Origin: JAODBQ01 sp047602055
Lineage (GTDB): Bacteria > Actinomycetota > Acidimicrobiia > Acidimicrobiales > Ilumatobacteraceae
Reading direction: 5' to 3'
Assembly: GCA_047602055.1 (NCBI GenBank)
Contig: JASGIG010000001.1
Location: forward strand, 992,001 to 1,056,000
Length of the DNA stretch: 64,000 nucleotides
Made by a program: the position numbers and the translations under genes. Positions 17,944 to 29,618 of the stretch are shown here, piece after piece; positions within the stretch are counted from its first letter, which is position 1; each line of letters begins with the position of its first letter. The notes under the pieces were generated by a model that was not told the DNA's origin, ran no database searches, and saw nothing but the letters and a program-made list of their open reading frames with translations.

Positions 17944-18006
17944 CTGAGGCACCGCTTCTGCAGTTGGTAGCGGGCGGACGGGCCAACTGCAGAGACGATG
18001 CCTCAG
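17944..18006. repeat. two-step perfect palindrome (possible structured RNA)
   Basis: CTGAGGCA (17944-17951) pairs with TGCCTCAG (17999-18006), and inside them CTGCAGTTGG (17958-17967) pairs with CCAACTGCAG (17983-17992). The internal loops of 6 nt on both sides are symmetric and the apical loop has 15 nt. All 18 pairs are perfect. It lies in the 280-bp gap between CotH and thiolase, leftward of a good minus-strand promoter. Confidence 0.85.
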
Positions 18007-18050
18007 AACTTGGGCTGAGCGGTTGTCGCTCCGTTCAGCACGTTGCGGTC

Positions 18051-18079
18051 ATGTTACAACAGTGACGATTAGATGTCAA
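18051..18079 (-). promoter_or_regulatory. sigma70-like promoter reading leftward into the palindrome
   Basis: On the minus strand TTGACA (18079-18074), a 17-nt spacer and TAACAT (18056-18051), a perfect -35 and a 4/6 -10 match in a locally AT-richer patch. Predicted start is near 18044. No gene on that strand begins downstream before CotH's antisense; the transcript would contain the 17944-18006 hairpin. Confidence 0.55.
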
Positions 18080-18130
18080 CTGTTCGGACCGGAATTGTCA
18101 TCGTCGGGCTGAACACCACCGGTCCGACGT

Positions 18131-18167
18131 GACAGGGACCCACCGGACACGCCGGTGGGTCCCTGTC
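18131..18167. terminator. strong bidirectional hairpin terminator after the thiolase gene
   Basis: A perfect 16-bp stem: GACAGGGACCCACCGG (18131-18146) and CCGGTGGGTCCCTGTC (18152-18167), loop of 5. Flanks carry only GGTTT, so no full U-tract. It sits 27 bp past the thiolase stop, separating that gene from the promoter at 18051-18079. Confidence 0.85.
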
Positions 18168-18193
18168 GGTTTGGACGATTTCGTGCGAACGGG

Positions 18194-19375
<1,182 letters not shown>

Positions 19376-19475
19376 GCGAGCTCTCCTCGATGTGCACGAC
19401 GTCCCGGCGACGCCGCGTGTTGGCCGTCAAGCGTACGACGGCACGCGGGCAGCGCCGCAAACGCCGTCCAGCGCC

Positions 19476-19580
19476 GCGATGTGAGATGTGCGCACCGGGG
19501 CCGCACATCTCGAATCGCTCGGCACCGGCGGTGCGCCGTGATGTGAGATGTGCGCAGGGAGGCGGCGAATCTCGAATCGC
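19476..19580. repeat. dispersed palindromic repeat family 3, two copies (in the 308-bp thiolase-GH18 gap)
   Basis: Two units, 19476-19518 and 19538-19580. Each reads GATGTGAGATGTGCGC ... and ends in CTCGAATCGC. In unit 1, AGATGTGCG pairs with CGCACATCT. The same element appears twice at 25397-25502. The rest of the gap (19581-19683) holds only a GGCC-rich hairpin next to the GH18 stop and no gene. Confidence 0.85.
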
Positions 19581-19683
19581 GAGCGGATCGCTTGGGTCCG
19601 CAGGAGGCTCGTGCCGGGCTCACCCGGCGGTTGCGAGCGCCAGCGAGCCCGCCGGACAGGCCGGCCGAAGGCCGACCACCCAG

Positions 19684-20952
19684 CTACAGCCCCGCGAGCA
19701 CGTCGTAGGTGGCGCCGACCTCGTAGCCGCCGGCCCAGATGACGACGCCACCCCACCCGGCGTTGAGCGCGACCTGGGCCTTGGTGCCCACGCTCCACTC
19801 GTCGGGGTACCAGATCGTGTGGCGCACGGTGCAGGTCACCCACGTCGGCGGCGGGCCCATGCGCACCGCGGTGTCCGTGGCCGAGGCGGCGGCGACGGCG
19901 CCGGCGGTGGTCGACGGCGGCGTGTACGGCGGGAGGACGACCGGCGACCACGTGTGGATCCCGCTGGCGGTCTCGGTCCAGCTCGCCTTGAGCTCGCCGC
20001 TGGCGGTGTCACGGTTCCAGCCGATGGACAGGTCGGCAGCGGCGACCTGGGTGACCGACGACGTGCCGAGGCTGCCGTCGGGGCACGGGCTGCCGTCGGC
20101 CGACTGCTTCCAGTGCCGCCCGTAGGCGGGGACGCCGAGCTCCAGCTTCGAGCGCGGCTGGCCGACGGCGTCGGCGACCCTCGACGAGTAGGCGACGACG
20201 GGCTGCACGTACACGTCGAGCGGCGCGTTGGCGCTCGGCGTGCCCGGCGACCAGTCGTAGACCATCAGCCGCAGCTTGTCGACGAACGGGAGGAGCTGGT
20301 CCTGGGCGTAGACCCAGTAGTTCGCCGAGGTGTTGCCCTGCGCTGGCGCGCTGGCGCTCCACACCGGTGGGATCGTCACGTACAACTGCCTGCCGGCGCC
20401 GTGCAACGCCACCGAGAGCTCCTTGACGAACTGCACCCAGTTCGGCATCGTTGTCGCCCACGTCGAGCGGTCGTCGGCGAACGCGAACTGCTCGTAGTCG
20501 AGGTCGATGCCGTCGTAGCCGACGCCGCCATACCCCCCGACCACGATGTCGACCAGCGCGGCGATGTGCCCGGCGCGGCGGGCAGGGTCGGCGAGGATCG
20601 CGGCCATCCCGCCCGTGCCGGCGCCGTCGGCGACCGTCGGGATCACCGCCTTGCCGAGCGAGCGGGCCTGCTGGATCGCCGCGCTGACCGACGACGGGAA
20701 CGACACCGTGGCGATCGACCCGTCGGCGAGCGCCGAGTAGACGAACGGCGAGATCACGCTGGTGACGCTCCGGCCGTTCGCCGTGGAGGCGAAGCGGGTG
20801 ACCGCGGCGGTGCTGCCCCAGTACGGCACCCAGACGTCGACGTACGGCGGGCGCGCCGCGTCGGCGGATCGGTCACTGGTTGCGCTCCCGGCCGCGCCGG
20901 CGAGGAACCCGATCGCCACGGCCGCCCCGAGCGTTCGCCGTCGGCGAGGCAT
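19684..20952 (-). CDS. secreted glycoside hydrolase family 18 (SpoVS/YaaH/chitinase-like)
   Basis: ATG at 20952 (MPRRRRTLGAAVAIGFLAGAAGS) gives 422 residues with a signal peptide cleaved about residue 33. The GH18 barrel is clear: FVYSALADGSI, KAVIPTVADG, and the catalytic motif YDGIDLDYEQ with E154 as acid. Further barrel strands are LYVTIPPVW, LRLMVYDW and LGVPAYGRHW, ending in GGVVIWAGGYE. Family 18 enzymes cleave chitin or peptidoglycan N-acetylglucosamine linkages; the lack of carbohydrate-binding modules and the spore-YaaH-like core suggest a cell-wall role, but substrate is uncertain. It is divergent from the ccr gene, 79 bp apart. Confidence 0.87.
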   Translation of the reverse strand: MPRRRRTLGAAVAIGFLAGAAGSATSDRSADAARPPYVDVWVPYWGSTAAVTRFASTANGRSVTSVISPFVYSALADGSIATVSFPSSVSAAIQQARSLGKAVIPTVADGAGTGGMAAILADPARRAGHIAALVDIVVGGYGGVGYDGIDLDYEQFAFADDRSTWATTMPNWVQFVKELSVALHGAGRQLYVTIPPVWSASAPAQGNTSANYWVYAQDQLLPFVDKLRLMVYDWSPGTPSANAPLDVYVQPVVAYSSRVADAVGQPRSKLELGVPAYGRHWKQSADGSPCPDGSLGTSSVTQVAAADLSIGWNRDTASGELKASWTETASGIHTWSPVVLPPYTPPSTTAGAVAAASATDTAVRMGPPPTWVTCTVRHTIWYPDEWSVGTKAQVALNAGWGGVVIWAGGYEVGATYDVLAGL

Positions 20953-21031
20953 TCGCCCGACGCTACCCCGCGGGCCGGGCGAGCGCCCGTCGGGCTGGGG
21001 ATGTGGAACTACCCGTCGGTAACATCGCCGG

Positions 21032-22360
21032 ATGCAGGAGATCCTCGACGCCATCGAAGGCGGTGCCAGCGGTGCCGACATCGGCAACCTGGCCATCCCG
21101 GACCACTACCGCGCCGCCCACGTCCTCAAGGAGGAGCAGGACATCTGGGCCGGCGTGGCCTCCGAGGACAAGGACCCGCGCAAGAGCCTGCACATCGGCG
21201 ACGTGCCGACGCCGGACCTGGCACCGGACGAGGCGTACGTCGCCGTGATGGCGTCGAGCATCAACTTCAACACGGTGTGGACGAGCATCTTCGAGCCGGT
21301 GTCGACGTTCGGCCCGCTGGCCCGCCTCGGCCGGGAGAGCGAGTGGGCCAAGCGCCACGACCGCGACTACCAGGTCGTCGGCAGCGACGCCGCCGGCGTC
21401 GTCCTCAAGGTCGGTTCGGCGGTGCGCAACTGGGAGCCGGGCGACCGGGTGACGGTGCACTGCAACCATGTCGACGATCAAGATCCAACTGCCCACGACG
21501 ACTCGATGATGGCCACGAACCAGCGGATCTGGGGGTACGAGACGAACTTCGGCGGCCTCGCCGACCTCGCCGTGGTCAAGGCCAACCAGCTGATGCCCAA
21601 GCCCGCCCACCTCACGTGGGAGGAGGCCGCGGTCAACGCGCTGTGCAACTCGACGAGCTACCGGATGCTCGTGTCGCACAACGGGGCGAACATGAAGCAG
21701 GGCGACGTCGTCCTGATCTGGGGCGCCACCGGCGGCATCGGCGCCTACGCCGCGCAGTACGTGCTCAACGGCGGCGGCATCCCGGTGTGCGTCGTGTCCT
21801 CGGCCGACAAGGCCGAGATCCTGCGCAGGATGGGCGTCGAGGCGATCATCGATCGCAAGGCCGCCGGCTACCAGTTCTGGAAGGACGAGCGCACGCCCGA
21901 CGAGGGCGAGTGGCGGCGGCTCGGCAAGGACATCCGTGACCTCGTCGGCGAGGACCCCGACATCGTCTTCGAGCACCCGGGCCGCTCGACGTTCGGGGCG
22001 TCGATGTACGTCGCCAAGCGCGGCGGCACCGTCGTCACCTGCGCGGCCACGAGCGGCTTCATGCTCGAGTTCGACAACCGCTTCTTCTGGATGCGCCTGA
22101 AGCGCCTGATCGGCAGCCACTTCGCCAACTACAAGGAGGCGTCGGAGGCCAACCGGCTGGTCAGCAAGGGGATGATCCACCCGGTGATGAGCCAGGTGTT
22201 CACGCTCGACGACACGGGCGAGGCCGCCTACCAGGTGCATCACAACATGCACGAGGGCAAGCTCGGCGTGCTGTGCCTCGCACCGTCCGAGGGCCTCGGC
22301 GTCACCGACCCGGCGCTGCGCGACAAGGCCGGCGACAAGCTGAACCTGTTCCGTAGATGA
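21032..22360 (+). CDS. ccr: crotonyl-CoA carboxylase/reductase
   Basis: A 442-residue NADPH-dependent medium-chain reductase that reductively carboxylates crotonyl-CoA to ethylmalonyl-CoA. GATGGIGAYAAQ (about 231-242) is the nucleotide-binding loop. Residues matching the CO2-binding site of characterised Ccr proteins are present: an Asn in SSINFNTVW (N80), the WGYETNFGG glutamate (E170) and the histidine of GSHFANY (H363). The FxNRFFWMRLKRLIGSHF stretch is typical. It is the key enzyme of the ethylmalonyl-CoA pathway and supplies extender units. The carboxylating residues make a plain crotonyl-CoA reductase unlikely. Confidence 0.95.
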   Translation: MQEILDAIEGGASGADIGNLAIPDHYRAAHVLKEEQDIWAGVASEDKDPRKSLHIGDVPTPDLAPDEAYVAVMASSINFNTVWTSIFEPVSTFGPLARLGRESEWAKRHDRDYQVVGSDAAGVVLKVGSAVRNWEPGDRVTVHCNHVDDQDPTAHDDSMMATNQRIWGYETNFGGLADLAVVKANQLMPKPAHLTWEEAAVNALCNSTSYRMLVSHNGANMKQGDVVLIWGATGGIGAYAAQYVLNGGGIPVCVVSSADKAEILRRMGVEAIIDRKAAGYQFWKDERTPDEGEWRRLGKDIRDLVGEDPDIVFEHPGRSTFGASMYVAKRGGTVVTCAATSGFMLEFDNRFFWMRLKRLIGSHFANYKEASEANRLVSKGMIHPVMSQVFTLDDTGEAAYQVHHNMHEGKLGVLCLAPSEGLGVTDPALRDKAGDKLNLFRR

Positions 22361-22475
22361 TGGTCGGGACCGGCGTCCGCTCGCTGCGCTCGCTTTCGCC
22401 GCACCCTCCGTCCTCGTCGCTGGCGTTTCCCTCGGCGCCGCGCTGACTGACTTCGAGGCTGGCCGCCGATCCAAG

Positions 22476-22556
22476 ACGCGGCGAGTGCCGACGCGCGGCG
22501 GAGGCGGCGAGCAGGCAGGCGAAGGGAGCAGCTTGGCTGCGACCGGGGCACGAACG

Positions 22557-22559
<3 letters not shown>
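22476..22559 (-). repeat. dispersed intergenic repeat family 2, copy 2 (3' of subtilase)
   Basis: Ends in the subtilase stop codon. It shares with copy 1 the core GCGGCGAGCA-GGCAGGCGAAG and GGGAGCAGCTTGGCTGCGAC, and the same final GCGAACGTCA-like end. The left half of the ccr-subtilase gap (22361-22475) has a CGCTCGCTGCGCTCGCT patch also found in family 1 and no gene. Confidence 0.72.
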
Positions 22560-24908
<2,349 letters not shown>

Positions 24909-24976
24909 GTCGGCCCTCCTCCTCCGTTACCGATCGGAGTTGTCCGGTCGAGCGTCGGGCGGACTTTACTGGTCCG

Positions 24977-25378
24977 ATGCTGCTGACCGAGATCGACCAT
25001 GTGGCCATCGCCGTGCGCGACCTGGAGGCGGCCATCGCCTACTACGCCGAGGCGTTCGGGGCCGAGGTGCACCACCGCGAGATCGTCGACAGCGACGGTG
25101 TCGAGGAGGCGCTGATCAAGGTCGCCGACAGCTACATCCAGCTCACCGCGGCCACCCGTCCCGATTCGCCGATCGCCAAGTCGATCGACAAGCGCGGCGA
25201 GGGCCTGCACCACGTCGGCTACCGGGTCGACGACTGCGCCGCGGCGCTGGAGGCGATGATCGCCGCCGGTGCCACCCCGATCGACAAGGCGCCGCGCCCC
25301 GGCAGCCGCGGCACGACGGTCGCGTTCGTCCACCCCAAGGGCAGCTTCGGCACCCTCATCGAGCTCGTCCAGGAATAG
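24977..25378 (+). CDS. mce: methylmalonyl-CoA epimerase
   Basis: ATG at 24977 gives 133 residues, typical of the family. VOC-fold motifs: IDHVAIAVRDLEAAIAYY with the first metal His, YIQLTAATRPDSPIAKSIDKRGEGLHHVGYRVDD with the second metal His, GTTVAFVHPKGSFGTLIELVQ with the metal Glu. It interconverts (R)- and (S)-methylmalonyl-CoA, linking propionyl-CoA carboxylase with methylmalonyl-CoA mutase and also serving ethylmalonyl-CoA. It is divergent from the subtilase. Confidence 0.93.
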   Translation: MLLTEIDHVAIAVRDLEAAIAYYAEAFGAEVHHREIVDSDGVEEALIKVADSYIQLTAATRPDSPIAKSIDKRGEGLHHVGYRVDDCAAALEAMIAAGATPIDKAPRPGSRGTTVAFVHPKGSFGTLIELVQE

Positions 25379-25396
25379 GCCGCTCAATCCCCCGGC

Positions 25397-25502
25397 GCGA
25401 TTCGAGATTGGTCGCCCCGGTGCGCACATCTCGAATCGCTCCAGCTTGGCGCACCGACCTGATGTGAGATGTGCGCCGCTGGTGCGCACATCTCACATCG
25501 CG
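25397..25502. repeat. dispersed palindromic repeat family 3, two copies (epimerase-permease gap)
   Basis: Units 25397-25439 and 25461-25502. The second unit is a near-perfect inverted repeat (GATGTGAGATGTGCGC and GCGCACATCTCACATC, loop of about 8). It lies between the convergent ends of the epimerase and permease genes, where a bidirectional terminator would be useful. Confidence 0.85.
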
Positions 25503-25516
25503 GGTACCCGGGGTCG

Positions 25517-26704
25517 TCAGCCGAGGACGACGGCGGTGAGGCCGCCGAGGACGACGGCGAGCGCACCGACGCGCAGGCCGGTCGCGCTGTAGTGGCGGGC
25601 GGTGATGTGCACGCCGAAGCGGCCGGCGGTGTCACGCCACAGCAGGCCGCTCAGCGAGCCGCTGATCACGAGGATCGGCGCAAGGTTCGTGCCGGCGAGG
25701 AGCGGCCACACCTGCGACCGCTCGTGCAGCGACGCCGAGCCGGCGAGGATCGTCGGCAGGTTGTTCGTCGTGTCGGCGCCGATCGCCCCGAACCCGAATG
25801 CTCGCAGGCGTCCCAGCACGCCGCCGGCGTCGAGCAGCCGGTCGACGTGCAGGTGCGGCAGCGCGCCGGCGACGAGCACGGCCAGCGCGGCGGCGACGAG
25901 CATCGCCCCGATCGGAACCGTTCGCCACGGCAGTTCGTGGGCGAGGGCCATCGCCCAGACGGCGGCGATCGCGGCGACGATCCACGCCGGGACGCCGAGC
26001 GCGTTGCCGGCGGTGAAGCCGACCAGGACGAAGGCGATGATCGGCACGCCGAGCCGCAGGGCGCGGGCGTCGTCGCCGGACGAAACGGCGGGCATGTCCG
26101 GCAGGTCGTGGGCGAGCTGGCTGCGGGTCGTGTGGTGCGCCACCCAGCGGTCGTAGCCGAACCAGCCGGCCGTGCAGGCCACGGCGGTGACCGGGCCGAG
26201 GTGGACGAGGAAGTCGCCGACGTCGAGGTCGAGCCGTTCGGCGGCGATCAGGTTGGTGAGGTTGGAGACGGGCAGCGGGCTCGACGCCAGGCACGCCAGC
26301 AGCGCCGGCTGGTAGGCGAGCACCACCGGGTCGATGCCGTGGCGCTGGGCGATGCGGACGTACAGCGGGGTCAGTAGTACGACGGCGGCGTCGAGGTTGA
26401 AGACGACGACCACGCCGATGCCGAGCAGCCACAGCCACAGCAGCAGGTGATCGCCGTGGTCGAGACGCCCGGCGAGGGCGGCGAACACGCCGAGGTGGTC
26501 GAGCAGGATCGCCAGCGGCACGGCGAGGGCCAGGAACAGCAGCGGGTCACGCAGGGCGTGGAGCGCGTCGCGTGTGGCGTCGAGCGAGACCGTCGTGGTG
26601 ACGATGCCGAGGACCGCGGCGGCGACCGGCCCGGCCCACAGCGGCACCCGGTGCGGTCGCAGGAACATCGTCACGACGCCGGCGGCGAGGAGGACGACGC
26701 TCAT
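25517..26704 (-). CDS. ArsB/NhaD-like ion transporter-superfamily permease
   Basis: ATG at 26704 chosen (alternative 26725), giving 395 residues with about ten hydrophobic segments: VVLLAAGVVTMFL, DPLLFLALAVPLAILLDHLGVFAAL, LLLWLWLLGIGVVVVFNLDAAVVLLTPLYV, SSPLPVSNLTNLIAA and DTTNNLPTILAGSA. The two re-entrant motifs with conserved N-L-(D/T)-A and T-N-N-L-P are typical of the ArsB/NhaD ion transporter superfamily. Substrate could be arsenite or Na+/H+ exchange; no ars genes are nearby, so I do not decide. Confidence 0.8.
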   Translation of the reverse strand: MSVVLLAAGVVTMFLRPHRVPLWAGPVAAAVLGIVTTTVSLDATRDALHALRDPLLFLALAVPLAILLDHLGVFAALAGRLDHGDHLLLWLWLLGIGVVVVFNLDAAVVLLTPLYVRIAQRHGIDPVVLAYQPALLACLASSPLPVSNLTNLIAAERLDLDVGDFLVHLGPVTAVACTAGWFGYDRWVAHHTTRSQLAHDLPDMPAVSSGDDARALRLGVPIIAFVLVGFTAGNALGVPAWIVAAIAAVWAMALAHELPWRTVPIGAMLVAAALAVLVAGALPHLHVDRLLDAGGVLGRLRAFGFGAIGADTTNNLPTILAGSASLHERSQVWPLLAGTNLAPILVISGSLSGLLWRDTAGRFGVHITARHYSATGLRVGALAVVLGGLTAVVLG

Positions 26705-26731
26705 TCCAGCCACCGCCCGTCGCATCGACCG

Positions 26732-26865
26732 TCTTGTCGCGCCCTGACCGGAAGATCTCCGGTCGAGGCGCGACAAGAACCGGAAGGCGTCGGCTCGCCG
26801 CCACCGGCGATTCGGCGTCTTGTCGCGCCGTGACCGGAAGGTTCCCGGTCAGCGCGCGACAGGAG
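26732..26865. repeat. dispersed palindromic repeat family 4, two copies
   Basis: Unit 1 (26732-26778) is a two-tier perfect palindrome: TCTTGTCGCGCC pairs with GGCGCGACAAGA and inside it GACCGGA pairs with TCCGGTC. Unit 2 (26818-26865) is a degenerate copy. It lies between the AAA ATPase stop (26874) and the permease start. Related units occur at 29308-29553. Confidence 0.85.
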
Positions 26866-26873
26866 TGGGTGGG

Positions 26874-28052
26874 TCACGATGGCGGACCGAGCTGCTTGGC
26901 AGCGGCGCGGCCGTTCAGGGCGACCTGCTCGACGACGCCGCTGCGGCGCAGGTGCTCGGCCATCCGCGGCAGGGTGAAGCGCAGCAGGCCGTGGCCGGCG
27001 GGCTCGATCATCTGGGCGTCGATGAGCCGTTGACGGTAGACGCTGGTGTAGCCGAGCTCGACGTCGAGGCGCTTGGCGACGTCGCCGATCCGCGACGGCC
27101 CGTCGTCCATCGCCATCGCCGCCAGGAACGCCCGGTCGACGCCGGACAGATCGGCCAGCGCCGGCTCGTGGACCAGCGACTCCATCCGGGCCAGGGCCGT
27201 GGCCGCGCCCGCGTCGACGTCGGCGACGGTGATCGCTCGCTGGCCGGGGCGGCGGCGCCACACGTGGTAGCCGACGAGCTGGATGAGGAACGGGTAGCCG
27301 CCGGTCGCCGCCGCCGCCGCACGGCAGGCGGCGGCGCTGATCGTCCGTCCGGCGCCCTCGATCGTCTCGCGCAGCGCCCGCTCCACCTCGTCGGGCTCGA
27401 TCTGCCCGAGCGTATGGCGGTCGGCGCGGCGCAGGAACGTGAGCACCTCGTCGTTGAGCAGGCTGCTGATCGCCGACGGCAGGCCGGCTGCGGCGACGGC
27501 GATCTCCCGGTCGTTGCGGAACAGGTGCTGGACGGCGACGAACACGTCGCGCAGGTCGGCGGTGTGCGAGCCGTGGACCTCGTCGAGCGTCAGCAGCAGA
27601 CCGGTGCCGCGACCGGCGAGCAGGTCGCAGGCCAGCTCGAGCTGGTTTCGCAGGCCGGCGGCGACGACGTGGCGGTCGGTGCTGTCCCAGGCGATCGCCC
27701 CGACGCCCAGCGGCCCGGTCACCTGCTTGACGGTGATCCGGCGGCCGCGGGGGTCGAGCTCGGTGAGCAGCGCCGGCAGGTGCTGGGTGACGAGGCGGGT
27801 GACGACGCCCGGCGACGCCGTCTCCTCGACCACCAGCCAGCCGCGCTGGCGGGCGACGTCGGCGACCTCGTTGAGCATCACGGTCTTGCCGGTGCCACGA
27901 GCACCGGTGTAGAGCGTCGCCCGACCCGGTGCGCCCGGACCGTCGTCGAGCGCCTCGGCGAACTGCTCGATCAGCTCGTCGCGCCCGGCGAGCACCGGTG
28001 GCGAGTTGCCGAAGCTCGGCCGGAACGGGTTGGCGGACGCCACGAGCGGCAC
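26874..28052 (-). CDS. AAA-type ATPase (AAA_16/Orc1-like), C-terminal winged helix
   Basis: GTG at 28052 (alternative GTG 28043) gives 392 residues. NPFRPSFGNSPPVLAGRDELIEQF is the usual entry, then Walker A TGARGTGKTVMLNEV, Walker B LLLTLDEVHGS, and sensor-like AAGLPSAI. Residues about 290-380 form a winged-helix region (RFAAMA-type, TSVYRQRLIDAQMIEPAGHGLLRFTLP). Such proteins are often called ATP-binding or archaeal-type ATPases; role could be DNA binding or a defence/regulatory function. A TIR, NB-ARC or nuclease domain is not visible. Confidence 0.8.
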   Translation of the reverse strand: MPLVASANPFRPSFGNSPPVLAGRDELIEQFAEALDDGPGAPGRATLYTGARGTGKTVMLNEVADVARQRGWLVVEETASPGVVTRLVTQHLPALLTELDPRGRRITVKQVTGPLGVGAIAWDSTDRHVVAAGLRNQLELACDLLAGRGTGLLLTLDEVHGSHTADLRDVFVAVQHLFRNDREIAVAAAGLPSAISSLLNDEVLTFLRRADRHTLGQIEPDEVERALRETIEGAGRTISAAACRAAAAATGGYPFLIQLVGYHVWRRRPGQRAITVADVDAGAATALARMESLVHEPALADLSGVDRAFLAAMAMDDGPSRIGDVAKRLDVELGYTSVYRQRLIDAQMIEPAGHGLLRFTLPRMAEHLRRSGVVEQVALNGRAAAKQLGPPS

Positions 28053-28093
28053 CGTACCCAGCTTTCAGAGTTCTTCATACTTTTCATGGTTCT

Positions 28094-29281
28094 TCATCGC
28101 GCCCGGAGGACCAGACCCTTGAGGTACTCGGCTTCGGGGAAGCTGAGCGGCACCGGGTGGTCCGACGGCTGGTGCAGGCGGTCCTCGACGGCGACGTCGC
28201 GCCGCGCGTCGAGCGCGGCGCCGGCGACGACCTTCTGGAACAGGTCCATCGTCATCGCCGCGCTGCACGAGAACGTCAGCAGCACACCACCCGGGGCGAG
28301 CAGCTTGATCGCCAGCAGGTTGAGGTCCTTGTAGGCGCGCGTCGCCTTGTCGAGCTGGCCCTGAGTGGCGGCCAGCTTCGGCGGGTCGAGGACGATCAGG
28401 TCGTGCTGGCGGGCCCGGTCGCGCAGGCCGCGGAGGTGGGTGAACGCATCGGCCTCGACCAGCTCGCCGACGTCGACGCCGTTGAGCTCGGCGTTGCGCC
28501 GGGCCAGTCGCAGCGCCGGGCCCGACGAGTCGACGCTGCTGACCGTCGCCGCACCGGAGCCGGCGGCGATCACGCTGAACGCCCCGGTGTAGGCGAACAC
28601 GTTGAGCACCCGCCGACCGGGGGCGAGCTGCTCGATCGCCCGGCGGGCATGGCGCTGGTCGAGGTAGAAGCCGGTCTTGTGGCCGCCGGCGGCGTCGACG
28701 GCGAAGCGCCACCGACCCTCGTGGGCCACCAGATCGGGATCCGCCGGTTCGCCGCGGACGTTGCCGTCGCGGGGTTGGAGACCCTCACGCTTGCGGGCGT
28801 CGGCGTCGCTGCGCTCGTGGACGGTGCGGACGCCGTCGAGCCCGGCGAGGGCGTCGAACACCGTGTCCCGCCAGCGCTCGGCGCCGGCGGTGGTCAGCTG
28901 GCAGACGACGGTGTCGCCGTAGCGGTCGGCGATCACGCCGGGGACGCCGTCGGCCTCGGAGAACACCAGCCGGGCCGAGTCCGTGCCGCTCGCCAGCAGC
29001 TCGGCGCGCCGGCCGGCGGCGTCGGCGATCCGCCGTGCGATCAGCTCGCCGATGTTCGTCTCGTCGTCCGTCTCGCCGAACGTCCACATCCGCGCCCGGA
29101 TCTGCGACGCCGGGCTGAACGCCGCCCGCCCGAGCACCTCGCCGTCGGCGGCGCGCACGTCGATCGTGTCGCCGAGCTGGGGGTCGCCGTCGACCCGGGC
29201 GATCGCCCCGCTGAACACCCACGGATGCCGCCGCCGCACGGACTTGTCCCGCCCCGCCCGCAACGTGATCGACGACCCCAC
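28094..29281 (-). CDS. RlmI-like class I SAM-dependent rRNA (cytosine-C5) methyltransferase
   Basis: A 395-residue protein from a GTG start at 29281. N-terminal PUA-like domain (RRRHPWVFSGAIARVDGDPQLGD) with RFSPASQIRAR-type continuation, then GHKTGFYLDQRHARRAI, Rossmann VLNVFAYTGAFSV, the DLIVLDPPKLA catalytic loop and a TFSCSA motif containing the family's catalytic cysteine. E. coli RlmI methylates 23S rRNA C1962. Downstream ATPase lies 41 bp away on the same strand. Confidence 0.9.
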   Translation of the reverse strand: MGSSITLRAGRDKSVRRRHPWVFSGAIARVDGDPQLGDTIDVRAADGEVLGRAAFSPASQIRARMWTFGETDDETNIGELIARRIADAAGRRAELLASGTDSARLVFSEADGVPGVIADRYGDTVVCQLTTAGAERWRDTVFDALAGLDGVRTVHERSDADARKREGLQPRDGNVRGEPADPDLVAHEGRWRFAVDAAGGHKTGFYLDQRHARRAIEQLAPGRRVLNVFAYTGAFSVIAAGSGAATVSSVDSSGPALRLARRNAELNGVDVGELVEADAFTHLRGLRDRARQHDLIVLDPPKLAATQGQLDKATRAYKDLNLLAIKLLAPGGVLLTFSCSAAMTMDLFQKVVAGAALDARRDVAVEDRLHQPSDHPVPLSFPEAEYLKGLVLRAR

Positions 29282-29307
29282 CCCGGCATCATGCCGCCAC
29301 CCATCGT

Positions 29308-29553
29308 CGTTCGTGTCGCGCCGTCACGCGCAGAGCCCTCGGTCAGCGCCGCGACACGAACGTCGTCGGATGGCGGGGCGGCGGCAAGCCACGGGATCGG
29401 TGGTTGCGTTCGTGTCGCGCCGTCACGCGCAAAAGGTTCGGTCAGCGGCCGACAGGAATGACAGCGGGCGGCAGGCGGGGGCGGGCCACGGGATCGGTGG
29501 TTGCGTTCGTGTCGCGGCGCTACGCGCAGAGATCTCGGTCAGCGACACGAACG
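29308..29553. repeat. family 4 palindromic repeats in tandem (three units, about 98-bp period); 337-bp gene-free gap
   Basis: Units at 29308-29362, 29407-29460 and 29504-29553. Unit 1 has outer arms CGTTCGTGTCGC and GCGACACGAACG, a perfect 12-bp stem; unit 3 keeps this. Spacers repeat too (CCACGGGATCGGTGGTTG before units 2 and 3). They share GTCGCGCCGT...GGTCAGCG with the units at 26732-26865. No gene is seen in this gap. Confidence 0.85.
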
Positions 29554-29618
29554 AGGGCGGTGGCCGGGGTGTGGAGGTCGGGTTAGGGTCGGCAGACCGC
29601 TGGCGGAGGAGTGGCGTC

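Noticed and set aside
17944..18006. The palindrome as a tRNA or riboswitch
   Set aside because: No tRNA cloverleaf or CCA-type acceptor features and no known riboswitch core; only a long hairpin.
29308..29553. Three evenly spaced repeats resembling a tiny CRISPR array
   Set aside because: Units are imperfect palindromes with similar, not unique, spacers and no cas genes; they match the palindromic family at 26.7 kb.
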